Below the pieces are notes generated by a model. That model was given only the letters and a program-made list of their open reading frames with translations, did not search any database and was not told where the DNA came from. A stretch of 64,000 nt of DNA from Monodelphis domestica. Taxonomy: Eukaryota; Chordata; Mammalia; Didelphimorphia; Didelphidae. Made by a program: the position numbers and the translations under genes. Location of the stretch: contig NC_077232.1 in assembly GCF_027887165.1 (NCBI RefSeq), positions 79,249,483 through 79,313,482 on the forward strand. Reading direction: 5' to 3'. This document shows, piece after piece, positions 39,201 to 50,524 of this stretch (position 1 is its first letter; each line of letters begins with the position of its first letter).

Positions 39201-40534
39201 TGTTATCTTAACAAAATTTGGGTTATTTTTAATCAGTCAAAATACGCTATTTCCTCCTAATTAATGGGCAAGCTTTGAAACATAGTAAACTGTCAGCAGT
39301 ATTTTTTAACACTAAGACATATATTGTGTTGGCCTCATTTTAGTTTTTACAAATTCTTCTGTGGTCTGAATTTGAAAGTCTCAAGAAGAATGCTCTTTTT
39401 TTGACATTTCTTTCTCAAAGGGATCCTTTTTTAAAAAGATGAATTTTCTGCAGTTTTAATTTTCCACATGCTTATGTTTCACAGTAAGGCCACAAACACT
39501 GACAAAATGAAACTTTCTCTTTTCGATGAAAGAAGTAGCTCTAGCAGAAGTTAGCTTTTTTTTAGGTTAATATTTCAAAGTTATCACTTAATTGGTTCTC
39601 AGAGAGTTTAGGGAACATTTATGGAGATTTTTTTAATGGCTGTCCAGAAATCAGCTTCCCTCTTTTTGGTGCTTCTATCTTTGAATTAATAAGGTGAAAA
39701 AAATAACCTTGGGATATTGCTTTAATCTTTTGGCACCAGGGATTGACAAAGGACCTGAAGTTAGATTTTACAGATATAGAAAAGATTACCCAAACATCTT
39801 TAATCAGACTTATTTTAAAACTCGTTCTCTATAAAGTAGCCAATCTCAATTCCAAACAAATGCTGTCTGTCTTAGGCCTTTGTAAGTAAGATATAGATGC
39901 TACTCTTAACTATTGTACAGATTACAACTCTTTAGCTAATGAATTCTACAGTTGGGACATAAAAGATTTGTGGGATAGTTGGGTCCCTTTGAACGTTTAA
40001 TAAAATTGTCCAGTCCTCTAAACAGTCGAATATAATAGGATACAGCTGCATTTTTGCTTATATCCCAGTTACATTAAATGCTACTCTTTTCCTGAATGTT
40101 TAATCTATAATAATATTAAGGACTGCATGCTCAGGTTGGAGTTTGTGGAATTTTTTGAAGTATTTACCATGATGAGCCCAAGGTATATATATTTCCCCAA
40201 CTTTCAGATTATATTATTTTCAGGAAATTAAATGAATGTTAATGCAAAAGACTTTGTATCAGTTGCCAAATATTTTCATCCTATGTGAAATGAAACCTGC
40301 ATGGTACTATATGAATGTTGGGAAAAATATAGTCAGGTTTTTGTACAACCCATTTTGCTGAATGGTGTGTAAATTCTGCCCTGTTGAGATGTGAAATATG
40401 TTGTTAGAAACAACAAAAAAAAGTTATGTTTTTGTTTGTTTACCTCTAAACAAGTTCCATTTACAGTAATGTCAGGTATTAGAAGGTTATATGAATGTTG
40501 GATGATGGCCCCAAATTTAATCTGTTAGCCTAGG

Positions 40535-40540
40535 AATAAA
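40535..40540 (+). terminator. NSD2: Probable distal NSD2 polyadenylation signal AATAAA
   Basis: This canonical hexamer is followed within 60 nt by a GU/G-rich region (TGTTGGGGGG onward). It is the last AATAAA before repeats resume. Earlier candidates at 37318 and 39999 could give shorter 3' UTRs. Confidence 0.5.
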
Positions 40541-40560
40541 TATTCCATTTGGGGGACATG

Positions 40561-41734
40561 CTGAAATGTAGTTTTTAAATTGCCTAATGTTGGGGGGTGG
40601 GGGGAGCGGGGATGGGGAGGAATGAAAGAATAGCTTTTAAAGGGGAAACTTGTGTTTGAGAAAAGTGTGTGATTATTTTTCTGTATAAAATGAAGAAGAG
40701 GTTTGTCTTTAACCTTTCCTACAGAAGTCTGTTCGATGTTTTTAATTGTCTTTTGACTTTCTGTTACTTTTTATTAGGACTCAAATGCTACTGACTCAAG
40801 TGTTTTTTATCCCAAGGATCCTGGTATTAATGACTAAATTAAAAATGTTGTAAGGAAACATTTCCAAGGAAGTTTTGTCACTGTCAGTCAGTGCTTTAAA
40901 ATCCAAATTAATTTGGAGAAAGCAACCTCAACCTGTACAGAATGCTGCCCACATTTACAAGGGCAGATATGACTGGCCCTCCAAGAAGGATCACCTTTTG
41001 GGACAAGATTTAAAAGGTCTTTCTTGTGGGGGCAAGTTGAAGCTGAATGATGAAGGTTCCAGAAACTCCTCTCATTGTTGTGACTGTAGACTCAATCCTC
41101 AGTTTTCAAATTCTGCTCTAGGCTGGTTTCCAAAATGATCCCTTCATTTACCTTGTTTACTACAACAGATGTGGCAAAAATGAACCCCATTTTAAAGCTT
41201 GGTGCATGGCATTGTCAACACTGGCAGAGTTCTGTATTCTAGACATGCTCTGCACATGTTCCATAGACTCATACAGTGCCAATAAGTATAACTTTTCTAC
41301 TTGGGCTATTATATGTGGATTACTGTTTTATTTTGGAAAAATGTAATTTTATAGTCAATTTGGTTCAAGAAGTACTCATTAAAGGTGAAATGTTCACAAT
41401 ACCAAAGACCTAATTGGAATTGTTTTTATTACCATTTAATTCAGACTTTGCATTCTAGAAGTTACAGGGGTCAGTTTGAGCATCCACTAAGGGGGTTTCA
41501 GTAAATTAAAAATTCTCTGAAGCAGTTCTTTCCAGGGAATAGAATATTTGTGGGCAGAAACTCAGTAGTAAGTGCCTTCATCAGTGCTTAACAATGAATA
41601 TATTATGAAGAACTTGGAGCTTAATTTAAGACTATATTAAAAACAAATTTTGTCATAAAGTACTGCAGTAAATCTCCCAGAAGTACAGATGTGGGGATGA
41701 GAAAGAAACCAAACTAGTGTCCTGAATATTCTTG
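40561..41734. other. Unique sequence past the proposed NSD2 3' end
   Basis: It contains the G-run tract, an 87-codon open frame (40875-41138) with no family match, and an ATTAAA at 41378 that could be an alternative, more distal poly(A) signal. No repeats are evident, so part of it could still be NSD2 3' UTR. Confidence 0.4.
40592..40617 (+). promoter_or_regulatory. G-quadruplex-type run downstream of the NSD2 poly(A) signal
   Basis: The tract contains four G-runs of six, six, four and four bases separated by loops of one to three bases. It lies about 52 nt after AATAAA 40535. G-rich auxiliary elements downstream of poly(A) sites promote cleavage and polymerase pausing in mammals; that role here is inference. 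Confidence 0.55.
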
Positions 41735-41885
41735 AGTTTGGAGCTGAAAAAAGACCTAAATACTTCATTTGAAGTTGAATGACTAACCCAAGGTAACCCA
41801 AATAGTGTCTGGTAGAACCAAGTTTTGAACTCAGATGCTCTAGGCTTGAAGTGTATTGCTGCTCTCTTCACTATACCAAATCGTC
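41735..41885 (-). repeat. MIR-type CORE-SINE
   Basis: GAATGACTAACCCAAGGTAA, then TTTTGAACTCAGATGCTCTA and CTCTCTTCACTATACCAAAT is the reverse-complement MIR order. Confidence 0.7.
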
Positions 41886-41954
41886 TGATTTAGTTTTATT
41901 TTCCCGTTTTTTTAATATTTTTCTGCAAAATTAAATTCCTTTGAGTTTTTCACA

Positions 41955-42720
41955 GAAAACTGTTATGCATTTATCAAATGCCTACTCTATGCCTAAGTTC
42001 TGGGGATATCAAAGACAAAAATGAAATAATCCCTCTTTTTAAAAAAAATTACTTATTTTTAAAGTATTTTTCCATGGCTCCATGATTCATGTTCTCTTAC
42101 TCCCTTCTTCCCTTCCCCTCCCAGAGCTGACAAGAAATTCCACTGGGTTATTTTTGTATTATCACTCAAACAATCCCTCTTCTTAAGGAACTCACATTCT
42201 GTCAAGAGAGACAACATGTACATAAGTATATGTGGAATAAACACAAAATAAATTTGAGGTAACTAAAAATATTCAGCAGACAGTAGGGCTTGAGGAGGTG
42301 AGAAAAGGCTTTATGTAGAAGGTAGTGCTTAATTGGGCTTGAAGAAAATGAAGGCTACTGAGGCAGAGATTAGGATGAAGTATTTTTGAGGAATGGCCAC
42401 TGCAAGGCCATGGAACCATGTGGTGCTTTATGTGGGGAACAGATGTCTGCTTTGACTGAGCCAGCAGAGAGCAAAGAATTATAAGAGGAAAAATAGATTG
42501 AGGCAATTTATTTCTAAAAGCCATTTTGGGTCAAATAGAGGAGTTTCTTTTATCCTGGAGGTAATAGAAAGACACTGGAACTTGCTAAATAAGTAGAAAA
42601 GTGATATCTGGCCTTAAGGAAAATCACTGGGACAGTCATGTGGAATATGAAGTGGAGATCAGTTAGACTAGTACAATAGATATGGGGTGGTCACAGCCTG
42701 AAATAAGTTGGTGGCTGTGT
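41955..42720 (+). repeat. Family D repeat, longest copy
   Basis: It starts TATCAAATGCCTACTCTATG, CCTAAGTTCTGGGGATATCA and continues to AGGCTTTATGTAGAAGGTAG, TTTATCCTGGAGGTAATAGA and AAATCACTGGGACAGTCATG. An L1 scrap is inserted in it (42038-42171). Confidence 0.65.
42038..42171 (-). mobile_element. Short L1 3' end inserted in the family D copy, 10-bp TSD
   Basis: The insert begins with an antisense A-rich tail (TTTAAAAAAAATTACTTATT) and carries the CTCCC/CCTTCCC-rich L1 3' UTR. AATCCCTCTT is duplicated at 42028-42037 and 42172-42181. Confidence 0.75.
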
Positions 42721-42754
42721 TAGTAAAGAGAAAGAATACCTCCATAAATGTAAA

Positions 42755-43640
42755 GCGGGTCCCCAAAACTATAGTTACTGGGATAAATTCACAAAACTGC
42801 TGAGAAAACTAAAGCAAGTCTGGAAAAAATTAGGCCAACACCTTACATCATATACCAAGACTATCCCTAAGTGGATATGCAACTTAGATATAGAAAAATC
42901 AAATTATAAACAAAGAAGCAAGAACATGTCTTTTTTGGATCTATGGATAAAGGAAAGAATTCTTGACCAAGGAATCAAAAATATAAAATAAGTATTTTTG
43001 GTTGCATAAGAATTGTAGCTTTTATATTAAGACTACTATAACTAAATTTAGAAGGAAGTCATAATTTGCAAAAAAATTTTTTCAAGCAAGTTTCATTGAT
43101 AAAGGTTTTGTTTCCAAAAGATGAATAGAAGATGTAGGAATTCAAGCCATTCTCCAGATGATAAATGGCTTCTGGAAATAATATTCGAACTATCAATAAC
43201 CGTATTTTAAAAATGTTTTGAATCACCAATAATTAGGAAAATGCACTTTAAGGCAACTTGGGTTCCCTTTCAGATCCATCAGATTGATAAAAGTTTAGAA
43301 GGGCTATAGGAAAATAGGTGCTTTCCAGTCATTTTGGAAAGCTATTTGAACCCAAAAGTCACTATTAGATCAAAGGAAGAGGATTAAAACAACAACCCTT
43401 TTGCAGTTGTTGTTTTTTAATAGTCAGGCAAACCTACTAGAAACTAAGAGAGATGCCCATCAATTAGGTAATGACTAAGCAAATTTTGATATATGTAATA
43501 AGTACTGGTGTGCTATAAGAAAATGAATGAAAAGATTTGGTTTCAGAGGAGCCTGGGAAGACATGAATTGATGCAGAGGGAAGTGGGCAGGACCAGGAAA
43601 GCAATCTACAATCACACCAAAAAGGGAACAATTTTTAGAC
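42755..43640 (+). mobile_element. L1 ORF2 end and 3' UTR, decayed
   Basis: It reads GTCTTTTTTGGATCTATGGA, TAAAGGAAAGAATTCTTGAC (end of ORF2), then ACCAATAATTAGGAAAATGC and GATGCCCATCAATTAGGTAA of the 3' UTR. Stops are numerous. Confidence 0.75.
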
Positions 43641-43679
43641 TTGATTCCTTCTGATAGAATGGACTGGGGGTGTGGGAGG

Positions 43680-43868
43680 GTGGAGGAGCCGCTGGGTGGT
43701 TCAGGATTGAGAAGCCAGGCGTAGAGACAGGTCTTGAGTTCAGAGCTGGTCTCGGGCACTTCCTAGCTCTGTGACCCTGGGCAAGTCACTTAATACCCAT
43801 CTCCTAGCTCTTTTGCCTTGGAACCAATACACAGTATTGATAAAAGGTAAGGGTTTTTTTTTTTTAAA
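43680..43868 (+). repeat. Family A SINE
   Basis: AGCCGCTGGGTGGTTCAGGA, CTCTGTGACCCTGGGCAAGT, then TGATAAAAGGTAAGGG and a T-rich stretch. Confidence 0.85.
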
Positions 43869-44129
43869 GTGATAGTAGTAATGGGTTCAAGAAGCAGAAT
43901 ATGATGACATTTTTTGATGTGGCCGGTACAGGAATTCGTTTTGTTTGACTATTTCATATTGGGATTGCTTTTCTTTTTTTCCCAATGGGACCAAAGTGGG
44001 GCAGAGGGAAAAGGATGCACAAACCCTGGTTTTCTTTTCCTCCCACCTAAACACCCTCCAGTGAGAGAGGGAGAAAACACACCCTTGCTAGTTGAAAAAC
44101 ATTTTACTTAACTTTTGAAAAGAATAGAG

Positions 44130-44450
44130 ATACCTTCAACAGAAATAAGTCAGGGAGGGATGGATTTGGAGGGGAAACGACTGAGTTCAATTTTGGATGC
44201 CCCATTAGCAGCTCATGCTGGGTCAGAGAGAAGCTGGACTTTAGCTCTGGATAGAGGTGACAAACCCATGGGAACTGAGGTCAAAGAAGAGTGTAGAAAG
44301 GAAGCGGGACCAGGACCAGAGCCTGGGGACACACAATTCGGAGATAGGCTATCGATGATAAACTGAGAGGAGTGGTCGGCTAGGACGCAAGACTCTCCCA
44401 ATATCCAGGAGGAGGTGACTGAGCAGAGACCATTCCGTTTGGCCCTTTAG
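44130..44450 (+). repeat. Family D repeat, 3' part in GC-richer context
   Basis: TTCAATTTTGGATGCCCC, CATGGGAACTGAGGTCAAAG and AGAGCCTGGGGACACACAAT align with 10.85-11.07 kb. Overlapping open frames on both strands here are products of this repeat. Confidence 0.5.
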
Positions 44451-44974
44451 AGATGGTGATGTTGGAGAGAGCGCTTTCCCTGCAGTGTGATAGCAGGAGG
44501 GCTTGATAGGGCCTGGGGAGACCTTGGCCTCTTTAAGGCTACAGAAGGAACCCATGGCGCGGGGCAGCGTGAAGATGGATGGGGAAGGAATACTTGGACA
44601 GGGGCATCTGCTTGGATCAGGAGTGCATGTGGAGCAAAGGAGAAGAGGGAGCTCCTCACCCAGATGACCTCAACGGCCCTGCGGCCATCATTAAAGAAGG
44701 TCTTCCTCCCATTCCAGGCTCTGTGTGTGCCGAGTGCTGAGCACAGACACCCCTTAACAAAGGAAGGGGCCGAATCACAGCTCACAGACTGCAGGCCCTC
44801 GGGAAGCGTTAGCCAAGGGCTCTCCTCCCAAGAGCCCAGTGCGATGGGAACACAAAGACTTTACTCCTGAGGAATTCGAGTTAAGAAAGTGCCCGCACAG
44901 TCCATAAAGGAGGAGACCCAACAAGTATTTCATAGCATTATACTAAGAAAAGTGCTTGGTAAATCTTTCAAGTG
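44451..44974. other. Intergenic, unassigned
   Basis: Mixed-composition sequence with overlapping open frames on both strands (up to 127 codons) that carry no motif. I do not call a gene. Confidence 0.35.
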
Positions 44975-45155
44975 TTTTTTTTTAAACCCCCACTTTCTGC
45001 CTTACAATTAATACTGTGTATTGGTTCTGAGGCAAAAGAGTGGTAAGGCCTGGGCAATGGGGGTTAAGTGACTTGTCCAGGGTCACCCAGCTGGGAAGTG
45101 TCTGAGGCCAGATTTGAACCCAGGACCTCCTATCTCTGGGCCACTGAGCCCTAAA
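44975..45155 (-). repeat. Family A SINE
   Basis: TTTTTAAACCCCCACTTTCT, GTTAAGTGACTTGTCCAGGG, AGATTTGAACCCAGGACCTC; the end is truncated at GGCCACTGAGCCC. Confidence 0.9.
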
Positions 45156-45156
45156 G

Positions 45157-45290
45157 GCTTTTTTTTTTTTTTTAAACTCTTACTTTGTCCAAGAATCAAT
45201 ACTATATATTAGTTCTAAGACAGCAGAGCAGCAAGGGCTAGGCAATGGATGTTAAATGACTTGCCCAGGGTCACCCAGCTCAGTGTTATA
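45157..45290 (-). repeat. Second family A SINE in tandem, truncated
   Basis: It follows directly with its own T-rich tail (TTTTTTTTTTTTTTTAAACT) and the core AAATGACTTGCCCAGGGTCA, ending at CCCAGCTCAG. Confidence 0.88.
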
Positions 45291-45844
45291 ATAAATAGGG
45301 GCTGTTTTTGATTGAAGAATGGTTCGTTTGTCTCTTACAGAATGCTATAGAAACTGTCCTTTGGTCATGAATACTTTGAATTTCACTGGACCGTACAATT
45401 ATTTCACATCTTTTTCTTCATCTTACTTGATATTCCCAATCCTGACAGGCTCAGCAAAGAATTTATTCTCATGTCTGTGAAATGAGAGTAAAACCCAGGA
45501 AGGAAAAGCGTCCCGGCCCCCTGCCTGTGGCCAATTCATCCGAGAAGCCAGCGGACTGCCGCGGTCGGGGCTGTGATGCTCCCATGCCGGCTGCTTTCGT
45601 GCCTCCTGACGCGCACGGAGAGCGGCGCCTTCAGCAAAGTCCACGTGTGAAGGCCGCCTGCGTGCTGCGCGATGGTCTCCCGTGCAGGAGGGAGCACACA
45701 CGGGGTCGTCCTTCCAAAGCCCAGGAGGCCGAGGCTCGAGCTACGTGGAGGGAGCAGGAGGTCTAGTGGGGCGACAGACGGACGGACGCATGCAGGGATG
45801 GAAGGGCAGAGCCATCGGCAGCAAGTTACTTCTAGGGAGGGGGC

Positions 45845-46060
45845 GTGCCTGCATGTCTGCGTGCCTGTGTGCCTGCGTGCCTGTGGTTCATCGTCCTGAG
45901 CTCTACCTGTCTGTCTATGCACACATCTGGGTGTACCTCTGTCTGCAGGCACGCTTGCATGTGCCTTCGTGTGTCTGTGGCGTACACGTCTAGAGCCCTG
46001 TCTCCATGCACGTGGCTGTCCATGTGGGCCTGAGAATGCGTGTATTTCTACGTGCTCGCA
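45845..46060. repeat. TG/CG-alternating degenerate minisatellite
   Basis: Repeated units such as GTGCCTGCGTGCCTGTGTGC give a purine-pyrimidine alternating stretch that may form Z-DNA. It blends into further TG/CA-rich sequence. Confidence 0.6.
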
Positions 46061-46067
46061 GGGGAGA

Positions 46068-46088
46068 CACACACACACACACACACCC
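46068..46088. repeat. (AC)n microsatellite
   Basis: About ten AC units in the GC-rich block. Confidence 0.9.
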
Positions 46089-47259
46089 AGCAGGAGCTGC
46101 ATCCGGGACGGGTCCGAGACCTGAACGCGAGTCTCCCTCCAGCCCAGCCCTCTGGAACACCCAGCTCGGGCCTCTTCTGAGCGTGTCCTAATCCAGGGGA
46201 GCCGGGAGGCCTGCCTGGAGGAAGCTCCTCGGGTGGGTCATCCGCCTTATGGACAGGAAACCCTGCTCTCCCGAGGGCTCTGCGGAGGCTGCTCTGAATT
46301 CTTTGTCGCTGGAGGATCAGCGCTCCCAACGGGGCTCGGGTCGAGGCTGTCCTGGGCCCTCCGCAGTCCCTGCCTCATTGTCTCCCCATTTGTCTCTCCC
46401 ACAGTCGTGTCCACAGGGCCCAGAAGGGGGCCAAAGGAGCCGGTATTCCATCCACAAGCGCTAACCAAAGCTTCTGCCGGGCTGCGGCCACACGATCCCC
46501 TCCAGTCGGCCCTCCGGGAGTGGCGTCTCGGGGTGGGGATTTTTGAGTCTAATGATGGGGCTGGTCTGGGCCTTTGGAGAGTCACGAAGTGCCTTACAAC
46601 GATCCTGGAAAGGGGGTGCTAGGGTGACCCACAAACCTCAGCCGGCCCGGCGCTCCCCCCCCCCCATGTGGGCAGGCGGCTGGGTCTGGACTCTACACGG
46701 GCTCTGCTCCGTTTTGGAAGTGAGGAATGAGGAAGCCCCGAAGCCCCCAGAGCTGTCGAGCCGCGGAATCTGCGAAATGCGGGCGAGGGGCCGCTGGGGC
46801 GCTCGGGGCTCGGACCCTGGGCAAGTCCCGTCGCCCGCACCCGCCAGCCTCTAGGACACAAGGCTTTGTCAGAAGGGCTTCCTCCCGGGGTGGGGTGGAG
46901 GCGGGCGGCCTCCTGCCCGGGGAGGCTTCCTTAGCAGCCTTTGGAGCGCCCAGACGGTGCGTCACGGCGTGGGCAGAGACAACTCGGCTCGCCTTTGACC
47001 AGCTTTCTGGAAGGACTGTCAGGAGGCGCCAGGCTCGAGCAACGCGGGAGACGAGGCGTGATTGGAAAGATGAGCGGCGGCGGCGAGCCCCTGGAGGGCA
47101 GTCCTCGGCGCGCTCCAGCGTCTGACCGCCCCTCCGGGATCGTCCTGGGGGCCACAACTTCCGCTCCTCGCCCGTGCAGAGGCAGAAGGCGGCAGCCCGC
47201 GCCAGCTCACCCTCTAGTTCGGGAGGCCGCGTGCGAGCCGACAGACGGGAGCTAGAGAT

Positions 47260-47640
47260 GGGCCGAGCAGGAAAAGGTGGCCCGAAGGAGGGCCTCGGAT
47301 TGAGAGGGTCAGCCAGGGCTTCCTGTAGAAGCCGGGGCCTGAGCTGGGACTCGGGGACGCGGAGGAGAGAGGAGGAGGGAGAGCCCGTTAGAGCCTGGGC
47401 CGGGCTAAGATGGCTTTGGGGGAGGTTTGCAAAGGGACTGATGGGAGCCTGCAAGAGCCGGCGGGATCTGGGGACCTGCTAGGGCTTGGGATGGACAATG
47501 GACAGAAGGGGGGCGGGGAGGCGTCTCTGGGGGCTGTTGCATAGCGTCAAAGAGATCCCTGGGCGCCTTGCACTGAGCATGGCGGGGACAGAAGCCGGAT
47601 TGGAAGGGCTTCCAGAGGGCATCGGAAAGAAGAGGAGGTA
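47260..47640 (+). repeat. Possible family D copy within the GC-rich block
   Basis: CCAGGGCTTCCTGTAGAAGC, then CTGAGCTGGGACTCGGGGA parallels AGGCTTCCT.../TTAGCTGG... in the other copies, with C and G substituted. The match is patchy. Confidence 0.35.
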
Positions 47641-48259
47641 CTGAGTGTAGACTTTGAGTGCTCTACCCAAAGGGGACGAGAGGGATGGGAGGGTGCCTTG
47701 AAGGGAAGGCAAATCGAAGGAGGGGGCAGGAGCCCATCTCTCCCACGCTCCGGTCTTTCTGGGGTCACCTCCGGGTGGTCTTGCTGTTCCCGTGCTGTCT
47801 CTGCCCCTCCGTCGGGGAAGCCTTTCTTTCTGGCACACAGCAGATCCTTCCTGCTTGTTGACTTCCTTCAAGACAGAAAGCTAATTGGACTAGGACAGGC
47901 TTGGAGCCTGGAGCCCTGGGATCGTGGGGTCTCCTTCCTTCTCTGAGCGTCCGGTGAGCTTTCCTCAGCTGTAAAATGGGAGGACCGATGGTTGCCCAAC
48001 GTCCAGGATCCTCGCCTTCCCCAGCCTACTCTTCCTCCACAATCACCACCTCATTTTACCAAGGAGAGAAGCGATTCCAATCAGGACCTCCAAAAGGCCA
48101 CTAATTAAAAGGTAACTCGGAGCTCGCCGCCTCAGAAAGCATCGCTCTCGTCCTCTCCGGCAGCCTTCTGGGCCGCGGACCCCGATGGAAGGCCGCCAGT
48201 GGAAGAGAACATTCTGACTCCAGGGGAAGCCCTTCTACTGTTGATCAGTGCTAACAGGA

Positions 48260-48780
48260 CATTCTTTGAACAAGCAGAAATCCACCTCTTGGCTGTCCTC
48301 GTCCTCCTTTTCGATGATAGTCCGTGAATCCAAGGATGCCTCCTCACCCCTCCTCAGATCCCCCCAAATCATCTTCCTAGAATATATTTTCAGCCCCTCC
48401 ATTCCAGGCCTGTTCCTCTGGGTAGCCTCCAACCTATCGACGCCATTCCTGAAGTGCAGCTCCAAAACAGGACGTGTCATTCGAAATAGAATCTAAGCAG
48501 AACATGGGACCGGAGTCCCCTTGTTTGGGCGCCATGTTCCCAATGCCCGGGCATCTACATTTGGCGGACTTCTGATTCATATTGGATTTGCAACTCAAGA
48601 GATCCTTTTTTCACATGAATTCCACCCTTCTGTGAAAATTGGGACATGCATCCATTTCCAGTCCATTTCTTTAGTTCCTACCAGTTTACGAAGCCTGTCT
48701 TGTTGGAGCAGCTCCACTGGTGAGAGTGGGAAGAAAGATGCCAAGTATTGTGCCTGGGAGGCTGAGACAGAGGCTCAACC
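48260..48780 (-). mobile_element. CR1/L3 LINE fragment
   Basis: On + one reads AGCCTCCAACCTATCGACG, CCTGAAGTGCAGCTCCAAAA, then TTCACATGAATTCCACCCTT and TGGGACATGCATCCATTTCC, the reverse complement of the CR1 tail, as at 31-32 kb. Confidence 0.55.
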
Positions 48781-48899
48781 AGAGTTCCACTGAGGGCATT
48801 AAGAACTCATTGAATGGCTAGATCCAAAGAGCAGTCATTTGCCGTCTTCCATCAGCTTGGAAGAGGCAGTTTAGTAAAGAGCTCCAGGAATCTGGCTTT

Positions 48900-49500
48900 G
48901 GCCATATGCTGCTTAACTCTTTTTTTGTCCCAGTGATGGATAAAAGTATTAATGACATGCAGATCACATAAAATTGGAAGCCACACTACATGTTGTATAA
49001 AGTCACAATTCCCCCCACCCACGAATGTTTTTTAAAAATGTTATTCGTTGTATTCATCATTTGTCATAGCCCTTTAAAATGCCATTACATGTGTATTCCA
49101 ATTTATTTTGCCAATTCCCAGATCTAAGGGTATGTACTTTTGTCTCCAAATCTTTGCTATCACAAAAAATACTGCTATGAATATTTTGGTGTTTATGGGA
49201 ATTTTCTTATTTTCCTTAGAGTATAAACCTAGTAGAGGACTCTGGATCAAAAGTAATGGATATTTTAGTCACTTTGCATTAATTCCATATTGCTTCCCAA
49301 AATGCCAACCCACAAATCTTTTTTTAGTAGACATTTAAAAAAGATTTCTATTAATTTATTTTTCACTGAACTACATGAAAAAACAATTTTAACCTTCATT
49401 TTCTTTAAGTTTGAACAACATTCTCTCCCTCCCTCTTCTCCCCCCAGATAGCAAGCAATCTGATGTAGATTTTTATTTGTAATAATGTAAAACATCTTTC
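48900..49500 (-). mobile_element. L1 3' region, antisense
   Basis: TTTGCTATCACAAAAAATAC, AGTATAAACCTAGTAGAGGAC, CATTAATTCCATATTGCTTC are antisense L1 3' UTR blocks. After 49330 a second antisense tail (TTCTATTAATTTATTTTTCA, then CTCCCTCCCTCTTCTCCCCCC) suggests two abutting copies. Confidence 0.6.
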
Positions 49501-49539
49501 CATATTAGCCCTTTTGTAAAAAAAAACAAAAACCAAAAA

Positions 49540-49875
49540 CCTCAAGACGTATGAGAACCTATCCACACCAGAGAAAGAACTGTGGAAATAGAAATGCAGA
49601 AGAAAAACATTTGCTTGATCACATGGGTCAATGGGGGGATATGACTGGGGATGTAGACTCTAAAGGATCACCCTAATGCAAATATTAGTAATATGGGAAT
49701 GATCAATCTTGATCAATGACACATGTAAAGCCCAATGGATCTGCACGTTGGCTATGGGAGGGGAAGAAAAGAAAATGAATCTTGTAACCATGGAAAAAAT
49801 CCTAAATTAATTCAATTAAATAATAAATTAAATAATAATTAATTTTTTAAAAACTCAAATAAATGAAAGAAAATT
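49540..49875 (+). mobile_element. LINE 3' end of another marsupial subfamily
   Basis: GCTTGATCACATGGGTCAAT, GGGGATATGACTGGGGATGT, TGTAAAGCCCAATGGATCTG, then ATCTTGTAACCATGGAAAAAA and an AT-rich tail. Confidence 0.65.
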
Positions 49876-49899
49876 GATGAAATAAAATGAAACAGTATG

Positions 49900-50520
49900 T
49901 CTTGGTCTGCATTCATATTCCACAATTCTTTCAGTAGAGGCAGATAACATTTTTCATAATGAATGCTTGAGGACTGTCTTGGATCACTGTATTGCTAGGA
50001 ATAGTCAATTTCTTCTTAAATGTTTATGATATAATACTGCTGTTACTGTGCAAAATGTCCTCCTGGTTCTGCTTAGTTCACTCTGCATCAGTCCATAAAA
50101 GTCTTTCCAACTCTTTCTGAAATCATCATGTTCATTATTTCTTTACAGCACAACAGTATTCCATCACCACCATCTACCACAGTTGGTTAATTGATTCCCC
50201 AATTGATGGACATTTCCTCAGTTTCCAATTCTTTGTCACCAGCCACTTTACTTATTTATGTACAAACAGTTCCTTTCCCCATTTTTTAAATCTCTTTGGG
50301 ATTCAGATCTAGTAGTTGCTGGACCAAAGGGTATGCATGATTTTATAGCCCTTTGGGCAAAGTTCCACATTGAAGAACTCCAGAATGGTTGGATCAGTTC
50401 ACAACTCCACCAGCAATGCATTAGTGTCCCAGTTTTGCCTCATTCCCTCCATCATTTATTATTTTCCTTTTTTGTCTAATTAGCTAATCTAATAGATGAG
50501 AGGTAATACCTCAAGTTTTT
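49900..50520 (-). mobile_element. L1 3' UTR, antisense
   Basis: CTGCTTAGTTCACTCTGCAT, CACAACAGTATTCCATCACC, CAATTGATGGACATTTCCTC and AGAATGGTTGGATCAGTTCA are reverse complements of the block at 50.5-51.0 kb. It forms a large inverted pair with the next element. Confidence 0.8.
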
Positions 50521-50524
50521 TTTT

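Larger units (their letters stand above)
36196..40560 (+). other. NSD2: NSD2 3' UTR (inferred extent)
   Basis: About 4.4 kb of AT-rich sequence without any SINE or LINE I can recognise follows the stop. That contrasts with every neighbouring non-coding stretch, and fits a retained long 3' UTR. AATAAA occurs at 37318, 39999 and 40535; the last is followed by a very G-rich tract suited to 3' end formation. It also holds a TTTG tandem run near the stop. The exact cleavage site is inference, and some unique sequence continues to about 41.4 kb. Confidence 0.55.
45500..48230. other. GC- and CpG-rich block between NSD2 and NELFA
   Basis: Some 2.7 kb stands out against AT-rich surroundings, with dense CpG especially at 45520-45800 and 46730-47280. 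Long open frames run on both strands (up to 253 codons on -, 46693-47454), as expected when GC is high, but none shows a domain, splice structure or conserved pattern I recognise. It could be a CpG island promoting a non-coding RNA, or GC-rich repeat debris; part of it (47260-47640) resembles family D. Confidence 0.6.

Noticed and set aside
42273..42524. 83-codon - strand frame
   Set aside because: It falls entirely within the family D repeat.
45536..46102. 188-codon open frame on the - strand
   Set aside because: Its residues come from the TG/CA minisatellite and GC-rich sequence; no family features.
46693..47454. 253-codon open frame on the - strand
   Set aside because: It lies in GC-rich DNA where stops are rare, overlaps long frames on the other strand, and is Arg/Pro/Ala-rich without a domain or splice context.
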